The notes: generated by a model from the sequence alone, not told the origin. 64,000 nt of DNA from Brucella intermedia LMG 3301 (GCF_000182645.1 NZ_ACQA01000002.1:558001-622000), one strand, 5' to 3'. Numbered from the stretch's first letter, positions 1 to 9,292 are shown. Made by a program: numbers and translations.

Positions 1-1
1 G

Positions 2-1135
2 TTCATGCTCGATCGTGATCCTAGCGGAACGGCGGATCTGTCGATCATTCGGGCGGTCTATACCGAAGCGCACGAGAATGCCTCGCGCCGTCTGCTGGAA
101 GAATTGAGCCAGTCGGACAATGCAAGTTTCATGCGCCCCTGCCGTCCTATAGCTGGATTGGACAGACATCGTGCTGTCGCGCGGGATTGGCTGCGCAATC
201 TGTCGGTTGATGTCGACCCGGGCCGGATCATCCTCACCAATGGTGCCGCGCATGGCCTGTTTCTCGCTGTTGCCGCCGTCGTTCAGCCCGGGGAAGTAGT
301 GCTCACGGAAAGCCTGACCGACCATGGCATCATAGGTCTTGCCAATGTGCTCGGATTTACTTTGCGTGGACTCCCTATTGATGAACAGGGAATTCTACCG
401 GATGCTTTTGAAACCGCCTGCAAGGCCGGTGATGTTCGTGCGCTCGTGATGATCCCGACACTGGGCAATCCGACCAGTCATCTGATGGGCGCAGGGCGTC
501 GCATCGCCATAGCAGAAATTGCCCGACGATACGATGTCTGCGTTATCGAGGATGAGGTTTACAAACCCATCCTTGAAGAAAAATTGCCGTCCATGCCGGA
601 GTTGCTGCCCGATCTTGGCTTCTTTGTTACAAGTTTCACCAAGACGGTAATGACGGGCTTGCGTACCGGTTACCTCGTCGTTCCAACGCAATATTCCATT
701 CGGGTCACATCTATTTTGCGCGTTACAAGCTGGAGCGGTGTCAATCTTATGGGTGAGATGGCCAGCCGCTGGATCGAAGATGGCACGGCGGGGGAATTGA
801 TTGAAATCCAGCGCAGCGAGTTGCGATCCCGTCAGGCGCAGGTAACCGATATTCTGGGTTCGCATGTGGCGGGCAACAATCCGTTGTCGTTATGCGCCTG
901 GCTTAAAATACCCCGCAACTGGTCTGAGGACGGGCTGGTGCGCGCGCTTGCCAATAAAGGCGTTGCGGTCACGCCATCGGACCCATTTGTGGCCGGTGCT
1001 GATCGAGGAAGTGGTGGTATTCGCATCTGTTTGGGGGGACGGCTTTCGCGCCCGGCATTGCAGACGGCACTTGAAACCATCTGCGAGACCTTTGCGCAAT
1101 TGCCGCCTGTCTATGATGTGGGATCGATCGCCTGA
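2..1135 (+). CDS. enuR: MocR/GntR-family PLP-binding regulator, EnuR-like, 5'-truncated by the window edge
   Basis: The visible 376 residues are the aminotransferase-like (fold type I) half of a MocR regulator. A GNPTSH segment lies near residue 155, an acidic IEDEVYKP stretch near 181, and the expected PLP-binding lysine in SFTK near 213. Full-length family members are about 470 residues, so the N-terminal GntR winged helix must lie left of the window and the first in-frame ATG (base 5) is not the real start. EnuR in Ruegeria is a repressor of ectoine genes that senses ectoine breakdown intermediates through PLP (family knowledge). The gene faces the ectoine uptake and catabolism operon, whose last gene ends 10 bp away in the opposite direction. 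Assignment as EnuR rests on this context plus the domain; another MocR protein is possible. Confidence 0.8.
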   Translation, partial: FMLDRDPSGTADLSIIRAVYTEAHENASRRLLEELSQSDNASFMRPCRPIAGLDRHRAVARDWLRNLSVDVDPGRIILTNGAAHGLFLAVAAVVQPGEVVLTESLTDHGIIGLANVLGFTLRGLPIDEQGILPDAFETACKAGDVRALVMIPTLGNPTSHLMGAGRRIAIAEIARRYDVCVIEDEVYKPILEEKLPSMPELLPDLGFFVTSFTKTVMTGLRTGYLVVPTQYSIRVTSILRVTSWSGVNLMGEMASRWIEDGTAGELIEIQRSELRSRQAQVTDILGSHVAGNNPLSLCAWLKIPRNWSEDGLVRALANKGVAVTPSDPFVAGADRGSGGIRICLGGRLSRPALQTALETICETFAQLPPVYDVGSIA

Positions 1136-1145
1136 AAGCCTGTTT

Positions 1146-1910
1146 CTAAAGCACTGAACGCAGGAACTCTTTGGTGCGTGCCTCGCTCGGGGTCTGGAAT
1201 ATCTGTTCGGGCGTGCCTTGCTCGCAGATGCGCCCCTTATCGAAAAAGCAAACGCGATCAGATACTTCCCGGGCAAATCGCATTTCATGCGTGACAAGGA
1301 GCATGGTCAGGTCATGCTCCTGTGCCAGCCCGCGAATGACGGACAGCACTTCGCCCACGAGTTGCGGATCAAGAGCGGACGTGGGTTCGTCAAACAACAA
1401 TACGCGTGGGCGCATGGCAAGAGAACGGGCGATGGCGACGCGCTGCTGCTGGCCACCGGATAGCTGGGAAGGATAGTGGTCCTTCTTGTCGGTCAAGCCC
1501 ACGAGGGAGAGCAGGTCAAGTGCGCGGGCCTCTGCTTCGGCGCGCTTCATGCCCAGAACATGAATCGGGGCCTCGATTATGTTTCGCAGTACCGACATGT
1601 GCGGGAACAGATTAAAGCTCTGGAACACCATGCCGACATGCGACCTGATCTTGCGCAAATGGCCTTCACTTGCCTGAAATTGTCCTTTGCCGTTCGGCTC
1701 ATGATAGGACACGTCTGCAAGCTCGAGAGTACCTTCCTGAAACGGCTCCAAGGTCATGAGGATACGGAGAACTGTCGATTTCCCTGAGCCCGAGGGGCCG
1801 ATGAGGGTGACCTTCTCGCCTGATTTGACGGAAAAATTGAAGCGATCCAGCACTGTCAGCGCTCCGAAGCGCTTGGTTACGTCCTGAAAGCGGATAATTT
1901 CCTGGGTCAT
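1146..1910 (-). CDS. ehuA: Ectoine/hydroxyectoine ABC transporter ATP-binding protein EhuA
   Basis: A 254-residue polar amino acid-type ABC ATPase that would power ectoine and hydroxyectoine import. The Walker A motif GPSGSGKST is at about residues 38-46, the Q-loop at [10 protein letters not shown] (about 95-104), the signature LSGGQQQR at about 150 and Walker B LLFDEP at about 171-176. The frame stays open far upstream, but ATG 1910 is the sensible start: the ABC domain begins there and it overlaps the ehuD stop by 4 bp (ATGA), a sign of translational coupling. It is the last gene of the leftward operon eutB-eutC-doeA-doeB-ehuBCDA. The substrate is inferred from the neighbours. Confidence 0.9.
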   Translation of the reverse strand: MTQEIIRFQDVTKRFGALTVLDRFNFSVKSGEKVTLIGPSGSGKSTVLRILMTLEPFQEGTLELADVSYHEPNGKGQFQASEGHLRKIRSHVGMVFQSFNLFPHMSVLRNIIEAPIHVLGMKRAEAEARALDLLSLVGLTDKKDHYPSQLSGGQQQRVAIARSLAMRPRVLLFDEPTSALDPQLVGEVLSVIRGLAQEHDLTMLLVTHEMRFAREVSDRVCFFDKGRICEQGTPEQIFQTPSEARTKEFLRSVL

Positions 1911-2599
1911 TTGAGAGCGATCCCGTTTTTTGGAAGTGTGCGTTCGAGCAGGCGTATGAGTGCCGAGCAGATCAAGGTCAGCACCAGGAAAATCAGGCCT
2001 ACCATCGACAGCGGAACCAGATATTCGAAAGTGCGGTCGCCGATCAGATTGGCGAGGTTCAGCATGTCGACGATGCTGACGACCGAGAGCACCGGGGTCT
2101 CCTTCAGCATGGAAACCAGGTAATTGCCCATGGCTGGGATGATCCGGGGTATGGCTTGCGGGATGACAATATCGCGATAGGTGCGCCAGGGCGTGAGATT
2201 CAATGCGCGTGCGGCTTCCCATTGTCCTCGCGGGATCGCTTCGATACCTCCGCGATAAACTTCCGACGTATAGGCCGAATATTGAAGACCAAGTGCCAGA
2301 GCGCCGGTCAGAAATGCGGGCAGAACAATGCCGTATACGGGCAGCACGTAATAGAGGAAAAACAGCTGCACCAGCAGTGGTGTATCACGCAGGAACTCAA
2401 CTACAACCGTCGTTGGCCAGGATATGATCTTGTATGGACTACGGCGGAGAAGCGCAAAGACAAGGCCAAGGACCAGCGCAATTGCAAAGCCCGTGGCAGC
2501 GGCTTTCAAAGTCACGGTGAGACCAATCGCCAGAATTGGCAGAATGGAAATCGCGAACGAGAGTGTGGACGAGGTGTCCCAGGCATAACCGTAGATCAT
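1907..2599 (-). CDS. ehuD: Ectoine/hydroxyectoine ABC transporter permease EhuD
   Basis: A 230-residue inner-membrane permease of the HisM/GlnP type, with about five hydrophobic spans. The cytoplasmic EAA loop, which docks the ATPase, reads [20 protein letters not shown] at about residues 139-158. It overlaps ehuC by 4 bp upstream and ehuA by 4 bp downstream, so the three genes are almost certainly co-translated. It would pair with EhuC to form the channel for ectoine import. The family is clear; the substrate and the C/D naming follow from the operon context. Confidence 0.88.
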   Translation of the reverse strand: MIYGYAWDTSSTLSFAISILPILAIGLTVTLKAAATGFAIALVLGLVFALLRRSPYKIISWPTTVVVEFLRDTPLLVQLFFLYYVLPVYGIVLPAFLTGALALGLQYSAYTSEVYRGGIEAIPRGQWEAARALNLTPWRTYRDIVIPQAIPRIIPAMGNYLVSMLKETPVLSVVSIVDMLNLANLIGDRTFEYLVPLSMVGLIFLVLTLICSALIRLLERTLPKNGIALK

Positions 2600-3255
2600 G
2601 CGAAGCCTCCGGCCATGGTCTGGCGTCTCAGACGCCGCTCCAGCCAGCGAATGGCCGCTGACAGCACGAGCGCCATTGCAAAATAACCGAGTAGGGTCAG
2701 CGAATAGATTGTCACGCTGTCGAGCGTCAGGTTTCGCAGGCGCTGGGCCTGGAAGGTGAGGTCGCTGATCGCAATGAGTGAGGCAAGCGCGGTGTCCTTG
2801 AGGTTGTGAATGGCAAGGTTACCGAAGGCCGGCATCATTTCGACTACCGCTTGCGGAAGAATGACATGAAACAAGGTATGACCCTTGCTGAAATTGAGCG
2901 CCCGAGCGGCTTCATGTTGTGCTTCCGGCACCGCCTGCAAGGCACCGCGAACCACTTCTGCGCCATAGGCACCGATGTTGAGACCAAGGCCCATGATGCC
3001 GGTTGTGACCGGATCAAACGAAATGCCGATCAGCGGCAGGGCATAATAGAGCCAGAAAAGCTGCACGAGCAGAGACGTGCCGCGGAATATCTCGATATAG
3101 ATCACCGCAATCGTGGAGAGGATCGGCCCACCCGCAAATCGGGCAATTCCGGCGGAAAATGCCAGTATGGTGCCAATGGCCATCGAACTGAGGGCAAGAA
3201 TGGCAGTGATTTGCGCTCCCTTGAAAAGGGCGGGAAGATATTCCGTCCAATGCAT
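2596..3255 (-). CDS. ehuC: Ectoine/hydroxyectoine ABC transporter permease EhuC
   Basis: A 219-residue HisQ/GlnP-type permease. The first residues MHWTEYLPALFKGA precede the first membrane span, and the EAA loop EAARALNFSKGHTLFHVILP lies in the middle of the protein. ATG 3255 is preferred over the longer open frame because GGGAGA sits about 9 bp upstream and the extension is unlike the family. The gene lies between ehuB (about 70 bp upstream) and ehuD (4-bp overlap). It would form the heteromeric ectoine channel with EhuD. Confidence 0.88.
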   Translation of the reverse strand: MHWTEYLPALFKGAQITAILALSSMAIGTILAFSAGIARFAGGPILSTIAVIYIEIFRGTSLLVQLFWLYYALPLIGISFDPVTTGIMGLGLNIGAYGAEVVRGALQAVPEAQHEAARALNFSKGHTLFHVILPQAVVEMMPAFGNLAIHNLKDTALASLIAISDLTFQAQRLRNLTLDSVTIYSLTLLGYFAMALVLSAAIRWLERRLRRQTMAGGFA

Positions 3256-3325
3256 ATAATCGTCTCCCGATTGAGATGAGACAATGCCCGCCGAGCCGTG
3301 AGCGGTTCGGCGGACGCAAATCAAC

Positions 3326-4189
3326 TTACTTTGCGTTGCAGAGGTTGGCTGTATCCACTGTTCGTGCAGCTTCTACGCTCTCCTCGCTAAGCCCATAAGT
3401 CATCAGGATTTTTTTGTAGTCGTCTGTCTTCTTGAATTCGATGAGCGCCTTGTTGAAAGCTTCATAGAATTCCTTGTCTTCCGGACGGAAGCTGAACGCG
3501 CCGAAGCTTCTCGCAGATTTGCCGTTCACAACCGGATCGGTGAACGGATGCGCCTGTTCCAGCTCCGGTGAATTGTCGACCAGCTTGGCGACCGTCAGTT
3601 CCGTTGCAGCATAGGCATCAGCGCGCCCGGTCTGGACCGTCGAAGGTGCATCCGCATTGCCCTGGATCATGACGATCTGGGATTCGTCGATACCCATTCC
3701 ATGCAGGAAGTCGATCTGGTCCGCACCGGAAACGATTGCGACTTTCAGCGATGGATCTTTCTTGATGTCTTCATAGGAATGAATGTTCTTTGGGTTGCCC
3801 TTGGGAACCAGAAGGCCTTCACCGTAACTCGAATTGGCGACGGTGAATTGGACCTGCTTACAGCGGTCCGGCAAGACATTCTGCTCCGCCGCGACGAACT
3901 CGAACCGCTTGGCCTTTAGACCGGGAATGAGCGAGCCGAACGGGGTAACAGTCCAGTCGATTTCCTCAATTCCAAGTTTCTTGAAGATTGCTGCGGCGAC
4001 GTCAGGGCCTATCCCTTTGGCCGCGCCGCTCTCGTCCATGTAGCCGTAAGGCACCTCGTTGGCCGTTGCCCCACGAACAAAGCCCGCCCCCTTGAGATCT
4101 TCGATGGTGACAGCTTGTGACGGAAGCGTGAGAGACAAGACTGCAACTGCCGAAAACAGAGCGGAAATTGTAAGATGTTTCATGCGCAT
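3326..4189 (-). CDS. ehuB: Ectoine/hydroxyectoine ABC transporter substrate-binding protein EhuB
   Basis: A periplasmic solute-binding protein (family 3 type, about 287 residues). A signal peptide ends near LTLPSQA. The mature part starts with the lobe motif RGATANEVPYGYMDESG and contains the AAEQNVLPDRCKQVQF segment typical of this group. ATG 4189 is chosen because AGGAG lies 8 bp upstream; the upstream GTG at 4198 overlaps that Shine-Dalgarno. The first of four consecutive ehu genes, it sits 70 bp after doeB. It binds ectoine and hydroxyectoine in Sinorhizobium (family knowledge); here the ligand is inferred from the surrounding eut/doe genes. Confidence 0.9.
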   Translation of the reverse strand: MRMKHLTISALFSAVAVLSLTLPSQAVTIEDLKGAGFVRGATANEVPYGYMDESGAAKGIGPDVAAAIFKKLGIEEIDWTVTPFGSLIPGLKAKRFEFVAAEQNVLPDRCKQVQFTVANSSYGEGLLVPKGNPKNIHSYEDIKKDPSLKVAIVSGADQIDFLHGMGIDESQIVMIQGNADAPSTVQTGRADAYAATELTVAKLVDNSPELEQAHPFTDPVVNGKSARSFGAFSFRPEDKEFYEAFNKALIEFKKTDDYKKILMTYGLSEESVEAARTVDTANLCNAK

Positions 4190-4259
4190 CGTGTTCACTC
4201 CTCTTTATGAACGCCGGTTGTTTTATTGTCCGGCTTGTCAGTTGGCGTTGATGATCGGC

Positions 4260-5288
4260 TTATCCCGGAGACGGCTCCTCACTGATCGTGGCAATGACCG
4301 CCAGGCAGTCCCCCATTTTGATGAGACCAGGAAAATGCCGGGCTGCGAGAATTCCATCGAGCGCGGCACGGTATTCCTGCGGAGCAACGCCTGTTCGGGT
4401 TACGGTATGAACCCGCGCAATGACGTCGCCTTTGCGTACCTGAGCTCCGAGATCAACCAACGGTTCAAGTAGACCCTCGGTGTCGGCAAAACCGAAACAT
4501 TCCTGCGATGGCATATCGAGCCATGTTGTTGGCGACAGCTCGACCTCTCCTTGCAGAATGCCTGCATGGCGCAAAAGGTTGCGAATGCCGCGCTTGGCTA
4601 TGGAAGCAGTGCGGGCGGAGATCGTACCGCCGCCGGAAAGCTCTGTCGTGACAAACACCTTGCCCGCTTCCTCTGCTATCGTGTCGTACATGCCCACAGC
4701 GTCAATCTCGATCATCCGCATCGAGAAAGGCGCCGAAAAGGCTTTGACCGCCGCAAAGCAGCGGAGTTCCTGTGCCGTATCCGGCAAGGCATGTGCGGCT
4801 GCGTAAGGCAGGAAATCGAGTGTTCGCCCTCCGGAATGGAAATCCATGACGACATCGGCCGCTGGCAGGAGGTAGCGGGTGAAATAGTCGGCAATCTTTT
4901 CAGTAACTGTGCCATCCGGACGGCCCGGGAAGCTGCGGTTGAGGTTGCCTTTGTCGATGGGAGATGTTCGCGTTCCCGCAAGAAAGGCGGGATAGTTCAT
5001 GGCCGGAACAATGATGACGCGGCCCCTGATCTCTTCCGGTCTCAGATTGGCTGCGAGATCATAAAGAGCGACAGGCCCTTCATATTCATCGCCATGATTG
5101 GCGCCGGTTAAGAGCGCGGTCGGACCGTCGCCGTTGCGGATGACGCAGATCGGCAACATCAGCGATCCCCATGCGGAATCGTCTCTGGACCATGGCAGTC
5201 GCAGATGCCCGTGCTGAACGCCGTCGCGGTTGAGGTCGACAGTGGGCGTGATCGGGGAGGGACGTGAGGGAGGCGAGGTGTGCATCAT
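4260..5288 (-). CDS. doeB: N-alpha-acetyl-L-2,4-diaminobutyrate deacetylase DoeB (EutE)
   Basis: A zinc-dependent deacylase of the succinylglutamate desuccinylase/aspartoacylase (M14-like) family, 342 residues. The metal ligands are visible as GANHGDEYEG (His65, Glu68) and DFHSGG (His151); NLNRSFPG near residue 115 is the usual substrate loop. DoeB removes the acetyl group from N-alpha-acetyl-diaminobutyrate, the product of ectoine ring opening, to give L-2,4-diaminobutyrate. It starts 9 bp after doeA stops, with AGGA 8 bp before ATG 5288. Domain plus operon position make the assignment firm. Confidence 0.9.
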   Translation of the reverse strand: MMHTSPPSRPSPITPTVDLNRDGVQHGHLRLPWSRDDSAWGSLMLPICVIRNGDGPTALLTGANHGDEYEGPVALYDLAANLRPEEIRGRVIIVPAMNYPAFLAGTRTSPIDKGNLNRSFPGRPDGTVTEKIADYFTRYLLPAADVVMDFHSGGRTLDFLPYAAAHALPDTAQELRCFAAVKAFSAPFSMRMIEIDAVGMYDTIAEEAGKVFVTTELSGGGTISARTASIAKRGIRNLLRHAGILQGEVELSPTTWLDMPSQECFGFADTEGLLEPLVDLGAQVRKGDVIARVHTVTRTGVAPQEYRAALDGILAARHFPGLIKMGDCLAVIATISEEPSPG

Positions 5289-5297
5289 CGCAACGTC

Positions 5298-6476
5298 CTA
5301 ATCCTTGACCACGAGCTTGCGCGGTACATTCGAAAGACATTCCACGCCGGTTTCAGTGATAACGATGCTCTCGGTGATCTCCAGCCCCATGGTTTCCAGC
5401 CAAAGGCCCGTCATGAAATGAAAGGTCATGCCCGGCTGCAACTCGGTGCGGTCGCCAGGGCGCAGGCTCATTGTGCGTTCGCCCCAATCCGGCGGATAGG
5501 ACAAGCCGATGGAGTAGCCGGTGCGGTTGTCCTTGATAATTCCGTATTTCTTGAGCACGGCGAAGAAGCCGTTGGCTATATCTTCGCATGTATTGCCGGG
5601 TCGAGCAGCCGCGAGACCTGCCTCCATGCCTTCGAGCGTGGCCTTCTCGGCATCAAGAAAAGCCTGCGTCGGCTTGCCCAAAAACACGGTACGCGACAGA
5701 GGGCAGTGATAGCGCTTGTAGCAACCGGCGATCTCGAAGAAGGTGCCTTCACCGGTATTCATAGGCAGATCGTTCCACGTCAGATGCGGTGCGGAGGCGT
5801 CGGGCCCGGAAGGCAGCAGAGGCACGATGGCTGGGTAATCGCCGCCGAAACCCTCAACGCCGCGTGTGCCTGCGTCGTAGATTTCCGCAACCAGATCGCA
5901 TTTTCGCATGCCCGGCTCGATTTTGTCGACGATACGTCGATGCATAGCTTCAACAATCCGGCCAGCTTTGCGCATATAGTCGATTTCCGCCGGACTTTTG
6001 ACGGCGCGCTGCCAGTTGACCAGTCCTTGCGCATCCCTGAAGCGAGCATTCGGCAGATGTTTCTGCAAAGCGTGATGGGCCGCAGCCGTGTACCAGTAAT
6101 TGTCCAGCTCAACGGCAATGGTCTTGCTGCCCCAACCCTTTTCCTCCAATATTGATGCCAGAAGATCCATGGGGTGGCGCTCAAGCGACTGCACGTAATG
6201 ATCGGGGTAGCCGATGATGTTGTCATGGCTGATCCACGCGGTGCGTTTCGCGCCATTTCCATCCTGACCGCGACCGTACCAGATCGGTTCCCCCTCCATC
6301 GAGAGCACAACGCATTGATGCACGTAAAAGGACCAGCCGTCATAGCCGGTCAGCCAATGCATATTGGATGGATCGGTGACAATGATGACATCGAAGCCTG
6401 CCTTCTCCATTGCGCGACGGGTTTTTGCTATCCGCTGATCATATTCCGCGCGGGTGAAGTTGAGTTCCACACTCAT
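5298..6476 (-). CDS. doeA: Ectoine hydrolase DoeA (EutD)
   Basis: A 392-residue creatinase/aminopeptidase P-like (M24, pita-bread fold) protein. Landmarks are the N-terminal VTDPSNMHWLTGYDGWSFY block, the EIAGCYKRYHCPLSRTVFLG region and the C-terminal GMTFHFMTGLW and EITESIVITETGVE blocks. DoeA opens the ectoine ring to N-alpha-acetyl-L-2,4-diaminobutyrate in the cytoplasm. It overlaps eutC by 4 bp and is followed 9 bp later by doeB, the standard order of this pathway. Length and start agree with the family. Confidence 0.92.
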   Translation of the reverse strand: MSVELNFTRAEYDQRIAKTRRAMEKAGFDVIIVTDPSNMHWLTGYDGWSFYVHQCVVLSMEGEPIWYGRGQDGNGAKRTAWISHDNIIGYPDHYVQSLERHPMDLLASILEEKGWGSKTIAVELDNYWYTAAAHHALQKHLPNARFRDAQGLVNWQRAVKSPAEIDYMRKAGRIVEAMHRRIVDKIEPGMRKCDLVAEIYDAGTRGVEGFGGDYPAIVPLLPSGPDASAPHLTWNDLPMNTGEGTFFEIAGCYKRYHCPLSRTVFLGKPTQAFLDAEKATLEGMEAGLAAARPGNTCEDIANGFFAVLKKYGIIKDNRTGYSIGLSYPPDWGERTMSLRPGDRTELQPGMTFHFMTGLWLETMGLEITESIVITETGVECLSNVPRKLVVKD

Positions 6477-7489
6477 CGACTGGCTCCTGCAGTTTTGGTT
6501 GAATCAATTTTCGTGCCTGCATCGCGCAGGCTGGCGCGCTCTGTCGCAAGACGAGCGATGGCCGTGTCCTGAACGCCCGTCCCGGTGAGGTCACAAAAGG
6601 TTATGTCCTCTGCCTTTCGTTGGAAGGTGGGGGTATTGAGAGCGATCTGACCGAGTTCTGGAAAAATCGTATCCGCCGCGACAATTCCCGCCGAAATCGC
6701 ATGATGCAACTCACCGAGCCTGCGCGTTTGTGAGAGGCTGTCCGCGACATAGGTAATCGGTCGCCGGAACAGCGCGGGATCGATCTCGTTCTTGTGTTCG
6801 GCATCCGAACCTATTGCGGTGATGTGCTGGCCGGACACAAGCCATTCGGCCTCTATAAGCGGCGTTTCCGATGGCGTTGTCGTCACGATGATATCCGCGT
6901 CCTGGCAGGCGTGTCGTGCCTCTGCGATTGCCGTCACCGGTATTGCGAACTTTTCTGAAAAGCTTCGCGCTGTTTTTTGTGCACTTTCGAAGTTGCGTGC
7001 CCAGATCCGTGCCTCGGAGATCGGGCGCACGAGGGTCAGTGCTTCAAGCTGCATTCCTGCCTGCATGCCTGCACCGAAGATCGCAGCGACACGGGCGTCC
7101 TCCCGTGCCAGGTGTTTTGCCGCAACAGCACCGGCTGCGGCGGTACGCACATCGGTCAGATAGCCATTATCCAGCAATAGAGCCTCGACAAGCCCGGTCT
7201 TCGCTGAGAACTGGATCATCAGCCCGTTGGTAGAAGGCAGGCCGATGGAAGGATTGTTGAAGAAACCGGGGCTCACCTTGATGGCGAAACTGCCAAGTCC
7301 GGGAATGTAAGCCGTTTTCACGTCAACTTCGCCACGTTGGGCGGGGATGTCCAGTCGAAGTATCGGCGGCATGTTGACACCGCCTCCGGCGAGTGCCTGA
7401 AAAGCATTTTCCACACACGCCACGCTTGCCATGTCGAGGGTAATGATCTGCCTTAAATCAGCTTCGGTGAGAATTCTCATTTCAGCCAT
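6473..7489 (-). CDS. eutC: Ectoine utilization protein EutC (ornithine cyclodeaminase/mu-crystallin family)
   Basis: A 338-residue NAD(P)-binding protein of the ornithine cyclodeaminase/mu-crystallin family. It has the Rossmann segment AAIFGAGMQAGMQ near residue 136 and the conserved YLTDVRTAAAGAVAAKHLA block just before it. EutC is proposed to act with EutA and EutB in converting hydroxyectoine to ectoine; this is family knowledge, and its exact reaction is not settled. It overlaps eutB by 1 bp and doeA by 4 bp. No eutA is present beside it. Confidence 0.85.
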   Translation of the reverse strand: MAEMRILTEADLRQIITLDMASVACVENAFQALAGGGVNMPPILRLDIPAQRGEVDVKTAYIPGLGSFAIKVSPGFFNNPSIGLPSTNGLMIQFSAKTGLVEALLLDNGYLTDVRTAAAGAVAAKHLAREDARVAAIFGAGMQAGMQLEALTLVRPISEARIWARNFESAQKTARSFSEKFAIPVTAIAEARHACQDADIIVTTTPSETPLIEAEWLVSGQHITAIGSDAEHKNEIDPALFRRPITYVADSLSQTRRLGELHHAISAGIVAADTIFPELGQIALNTPTFQRKAEDITFCDLTGTGVQDTAIARLATERASLRDAGTKIDSTKTAGASR

Positions 7490-8484
7490 CAGCCAGCCCT
7501 CCGATAGCGGTCTTCCACGATTGCGCGGTGCTGCTCAGGATCGATGTTGCCGCCGGAGATAACGACGGCGGCCGGTCCTGTTGGCTTGATCTTTCCGCTC
7601 AATAAGGCCCCAATGCCGACTGCCGCAGCACCTTCGACGATTTCGCCTTCCCGCGTCGCGGCATGTCGGATTCCTGCTGCGATCTCCTCTTCATCGAGCA
7701 GGACCACTTCGTCCAATAGCGAGCGGCACATCTTAAAAGTCCAATGATTATCGAGCCCGATACCGCCGCCCAATGAATCTGCAAGCGTCTCCAGCTCCTC
7801 GACATTGACCGGTCTGCCAGCTTTGAGGCTGGCATCCATGGCTGCGCCACGAGACATGGAAACGCCGATGATACGGCAATGAGGTCGACGGGCTTTAACA
7901 GCTGCGGCGATGCCTGCAGCGAGCCCTCCGCCTGAAAGAGGAACGATAACAGTCTCAATGTCCGGCTGCTCATCAAGGATTTCCAGACCGATTGTGCCCT
8001 GTCCGGCAATAATGCGCCGATCGTCGAACGGGGGAATGACATTCATTCCTTCTTCGCGGGCAAGGCGCGCCACCTCGTCCATCGCGTCATCCTGCGATTT
8101 TCCGACAATCCGCACATCTGCACCAAGATTGCGGATTGCATCGACCTTGTTGCGCGGTACCAGCGAGGAGAGGCAAACGGTCGCGATCAACCCTTGTTCG
8201 GAAGCGGCATGCGCAACAGCGCGCCCATGATTGCCTGTTGACGCGGTCACCAGTCCACGTCTGCGATCATCGGACGACAGACAAAGGACAGCGTTGGTCG
8301 CACCACGCAGTTTGAAGCTGCCCGTCGTCTGTCGATTTTCCAGTTTGAGATAAGCCGAGGTCCCGGTGAGTTCGCTCAGATGCTCGGAGCGCGTCAGAGG
8401 CGTTTTCGCGACGAGGCTTTTCAACCTGTCACGCGCTGCTTCGATAACCTCAAGGTCAATCGTTTCATTCGTCACTCGTGGCAC
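7489..8484 (-). CDS. eutB: Hydroxyectoine utilization dehydratase EutB (threonine dehydratase-like)
   Basis: A PLP enzyme of the tryptophan synthase beta/threonine dehydratase fold type II. The PLP lysine lies in TTGSFKLRGA, the phosphate cup is SGGGLAAGIA, and the STGNHGRAVAHAA loop matches the family. EutB is thought to start the conversion of hydroxyectoine toward ectoine. Start: GTG 8484 has AGAGG 7 bp upstream; an in-frame ATG at 8499 lacks a ribosome-binding site, and the longer open frame to 8619 is not family-like. It is the first gene of the leftward ectoine operon, divergent from the AsnC gene across a regulatory gap. Confidence 0.85.
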   Translation of the reverse strand: MPRVTNETIDLEVIEAARDRLKSLVAKTPLTRSEHLSELTGTSAYLKLENRQTTGSFKLRGATNAVLCLSSDDRRRGLVTASTGNHGRAVAHAASEQGLIATVCLSSLVPRNKVDAIRNLGADVRIVGKSQDDAMDEVARLAREEGMNVIPPFDDRRIIAGQGTIGLEILDEQPDIETVIVPLSGGGLAAGIAAAVKARRPHCRIIGVSMSRGAAMDASLKAGRPVNVEELETLADSLGGGIGLDNHWTFKMCRSLLDEVVLLDEEEIAAGIRHAATREGEIVEGAAAVGIGALLSGKIKPTGPAAVVISGGNIDPEQHRAIVEDRYRRAG

Positions 8485-8663
8485 GGCGCTGCCTCTCATA
8501 GCGTCATGACGACAGGGAATGCAGTGTTGAACTCCGTCAAACGCTGCGATGGACGAGCGGACAAAAGGCGCAATGATGCACCGCGTGCGAAACCGTATGT
8601 CCGCATCCTCGTTCCCCATATGTCTGATTTTTTGTTCTTGGCTCTATGTGTGAAAGACCATTC

Positions 8664-8698
8664 GGATCATGTCAATAATTATATTGGATCATTACAAT
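8664..8698. promoter_or_regulatory. Direct repeat GGATCATNNCAAT x2, candidate EnuR operator
   Basis: GGATCATGTCAAT (8664-8676) and GGATCATTACAAT (8686-8698) are direct repeats whose starts are 22 bp apart, two helical turns. They lie between eutB and the AsnC gene. A TTGACA on the minus strand (8675-8670) overlaps the first copy and could be the -35 box for the eutB operon, so a repressor bound here would block it. MocR regulators commonly bind direct repeats. Assignment to EnuR is inference. Confidence 0.45.
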
Positions 8699-8794
8699 TT
8701 TGATCTGTAACGACTTTTCTGCGCGGGAGCCTTGTCAGCGGCGCAGGGGCGTGCCAATGAAAACAGAAGTGTTTGCAGATGCTGGATCAAAAGA

Positions 8795-9292
8795 ATGAAA
8801 GCCGCCTTGAAGCTCGACGCCGTCGATTTGCGTATTCTCGAAGCCGTTCAGGAGAATGCGCGGATCACCAAGCTTGCTTTGGCGGAAAAGGTCGGGCTTT
8901 CGGCGACACCTTGCTGGCTGCGGCTGCGCAAGCTTGAAGAAGCAGGCGTTGTGACCGGCTATCACGCGCACATCGCCTATCGAAAAATAGCCCCAATTGC
9001 CCATGTCATAGTCCAGATTACGCTGGGCAATCATCGCCAAAGCGATTTCGACCGGTTCGAGAGAGCCATCACAGCTGTACCCGAAATCGTGTCGTGCTGG
9101 TCGGTTGGCGGTGGGGTGGACTATTTCCTGATGATCGTTGCGCGCGACATTGATGGCTATCAGCGCCTGATTGACCGTCTTCTGGACCAGAATATCGGCA
9201 TAGAACGCTACTTCACCTATATCGTAACCAAGTTGGTCAAGGACGAGAAGACAAGTGCGCCTTTGTCGCTGTTCAAGGAAGCCACGGACTAG
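8795..9292 (+). CDS. Lrp/AsnC-family transcriptional regulator of the ectoine cluster
   Basis: A 165-residue Lrp/AsnC protein. The N-terminal winged helix includes LDAVDLRILEAVQENARITK and a recognition-helix region LSATPCWLRLRKLEEAGV, followed by a RAM ligand-binding domain. ATG 8795 is taken as start because the HTH begins directly after it; the open frame to 8732 adds an unrelated leader. Ectoine clusters often carry such a gene (asnC, doeX in Halomonas) as a feed-forward activator. It is divergent from eutB and precedes doeC and doeD. Confidence 0.85.
   Translation: MKAALKLDAVDLRILEAVQENARITKLALAEKVGLSATPCWLRLRKLEEAGVVTGYHAHIAYRKIAPIAHVIVQITLGNHRQSDFDRFERAITAVPEIVSCWSVGGGVDYFLMIVARDIDGYQRLIDRLLDQNIGIERYFTYIVTKLVKDEKTSAPLSLFKEATD

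Noticed and set aside
8479..8495. TGGCACGGCGCTGCC as a sigma-54 promoter
   Set aside because: The -12 part reads CTGCC rather than TTGC and it lies inside or at the edge of the eutB coding region; no RpoN activator is linked.
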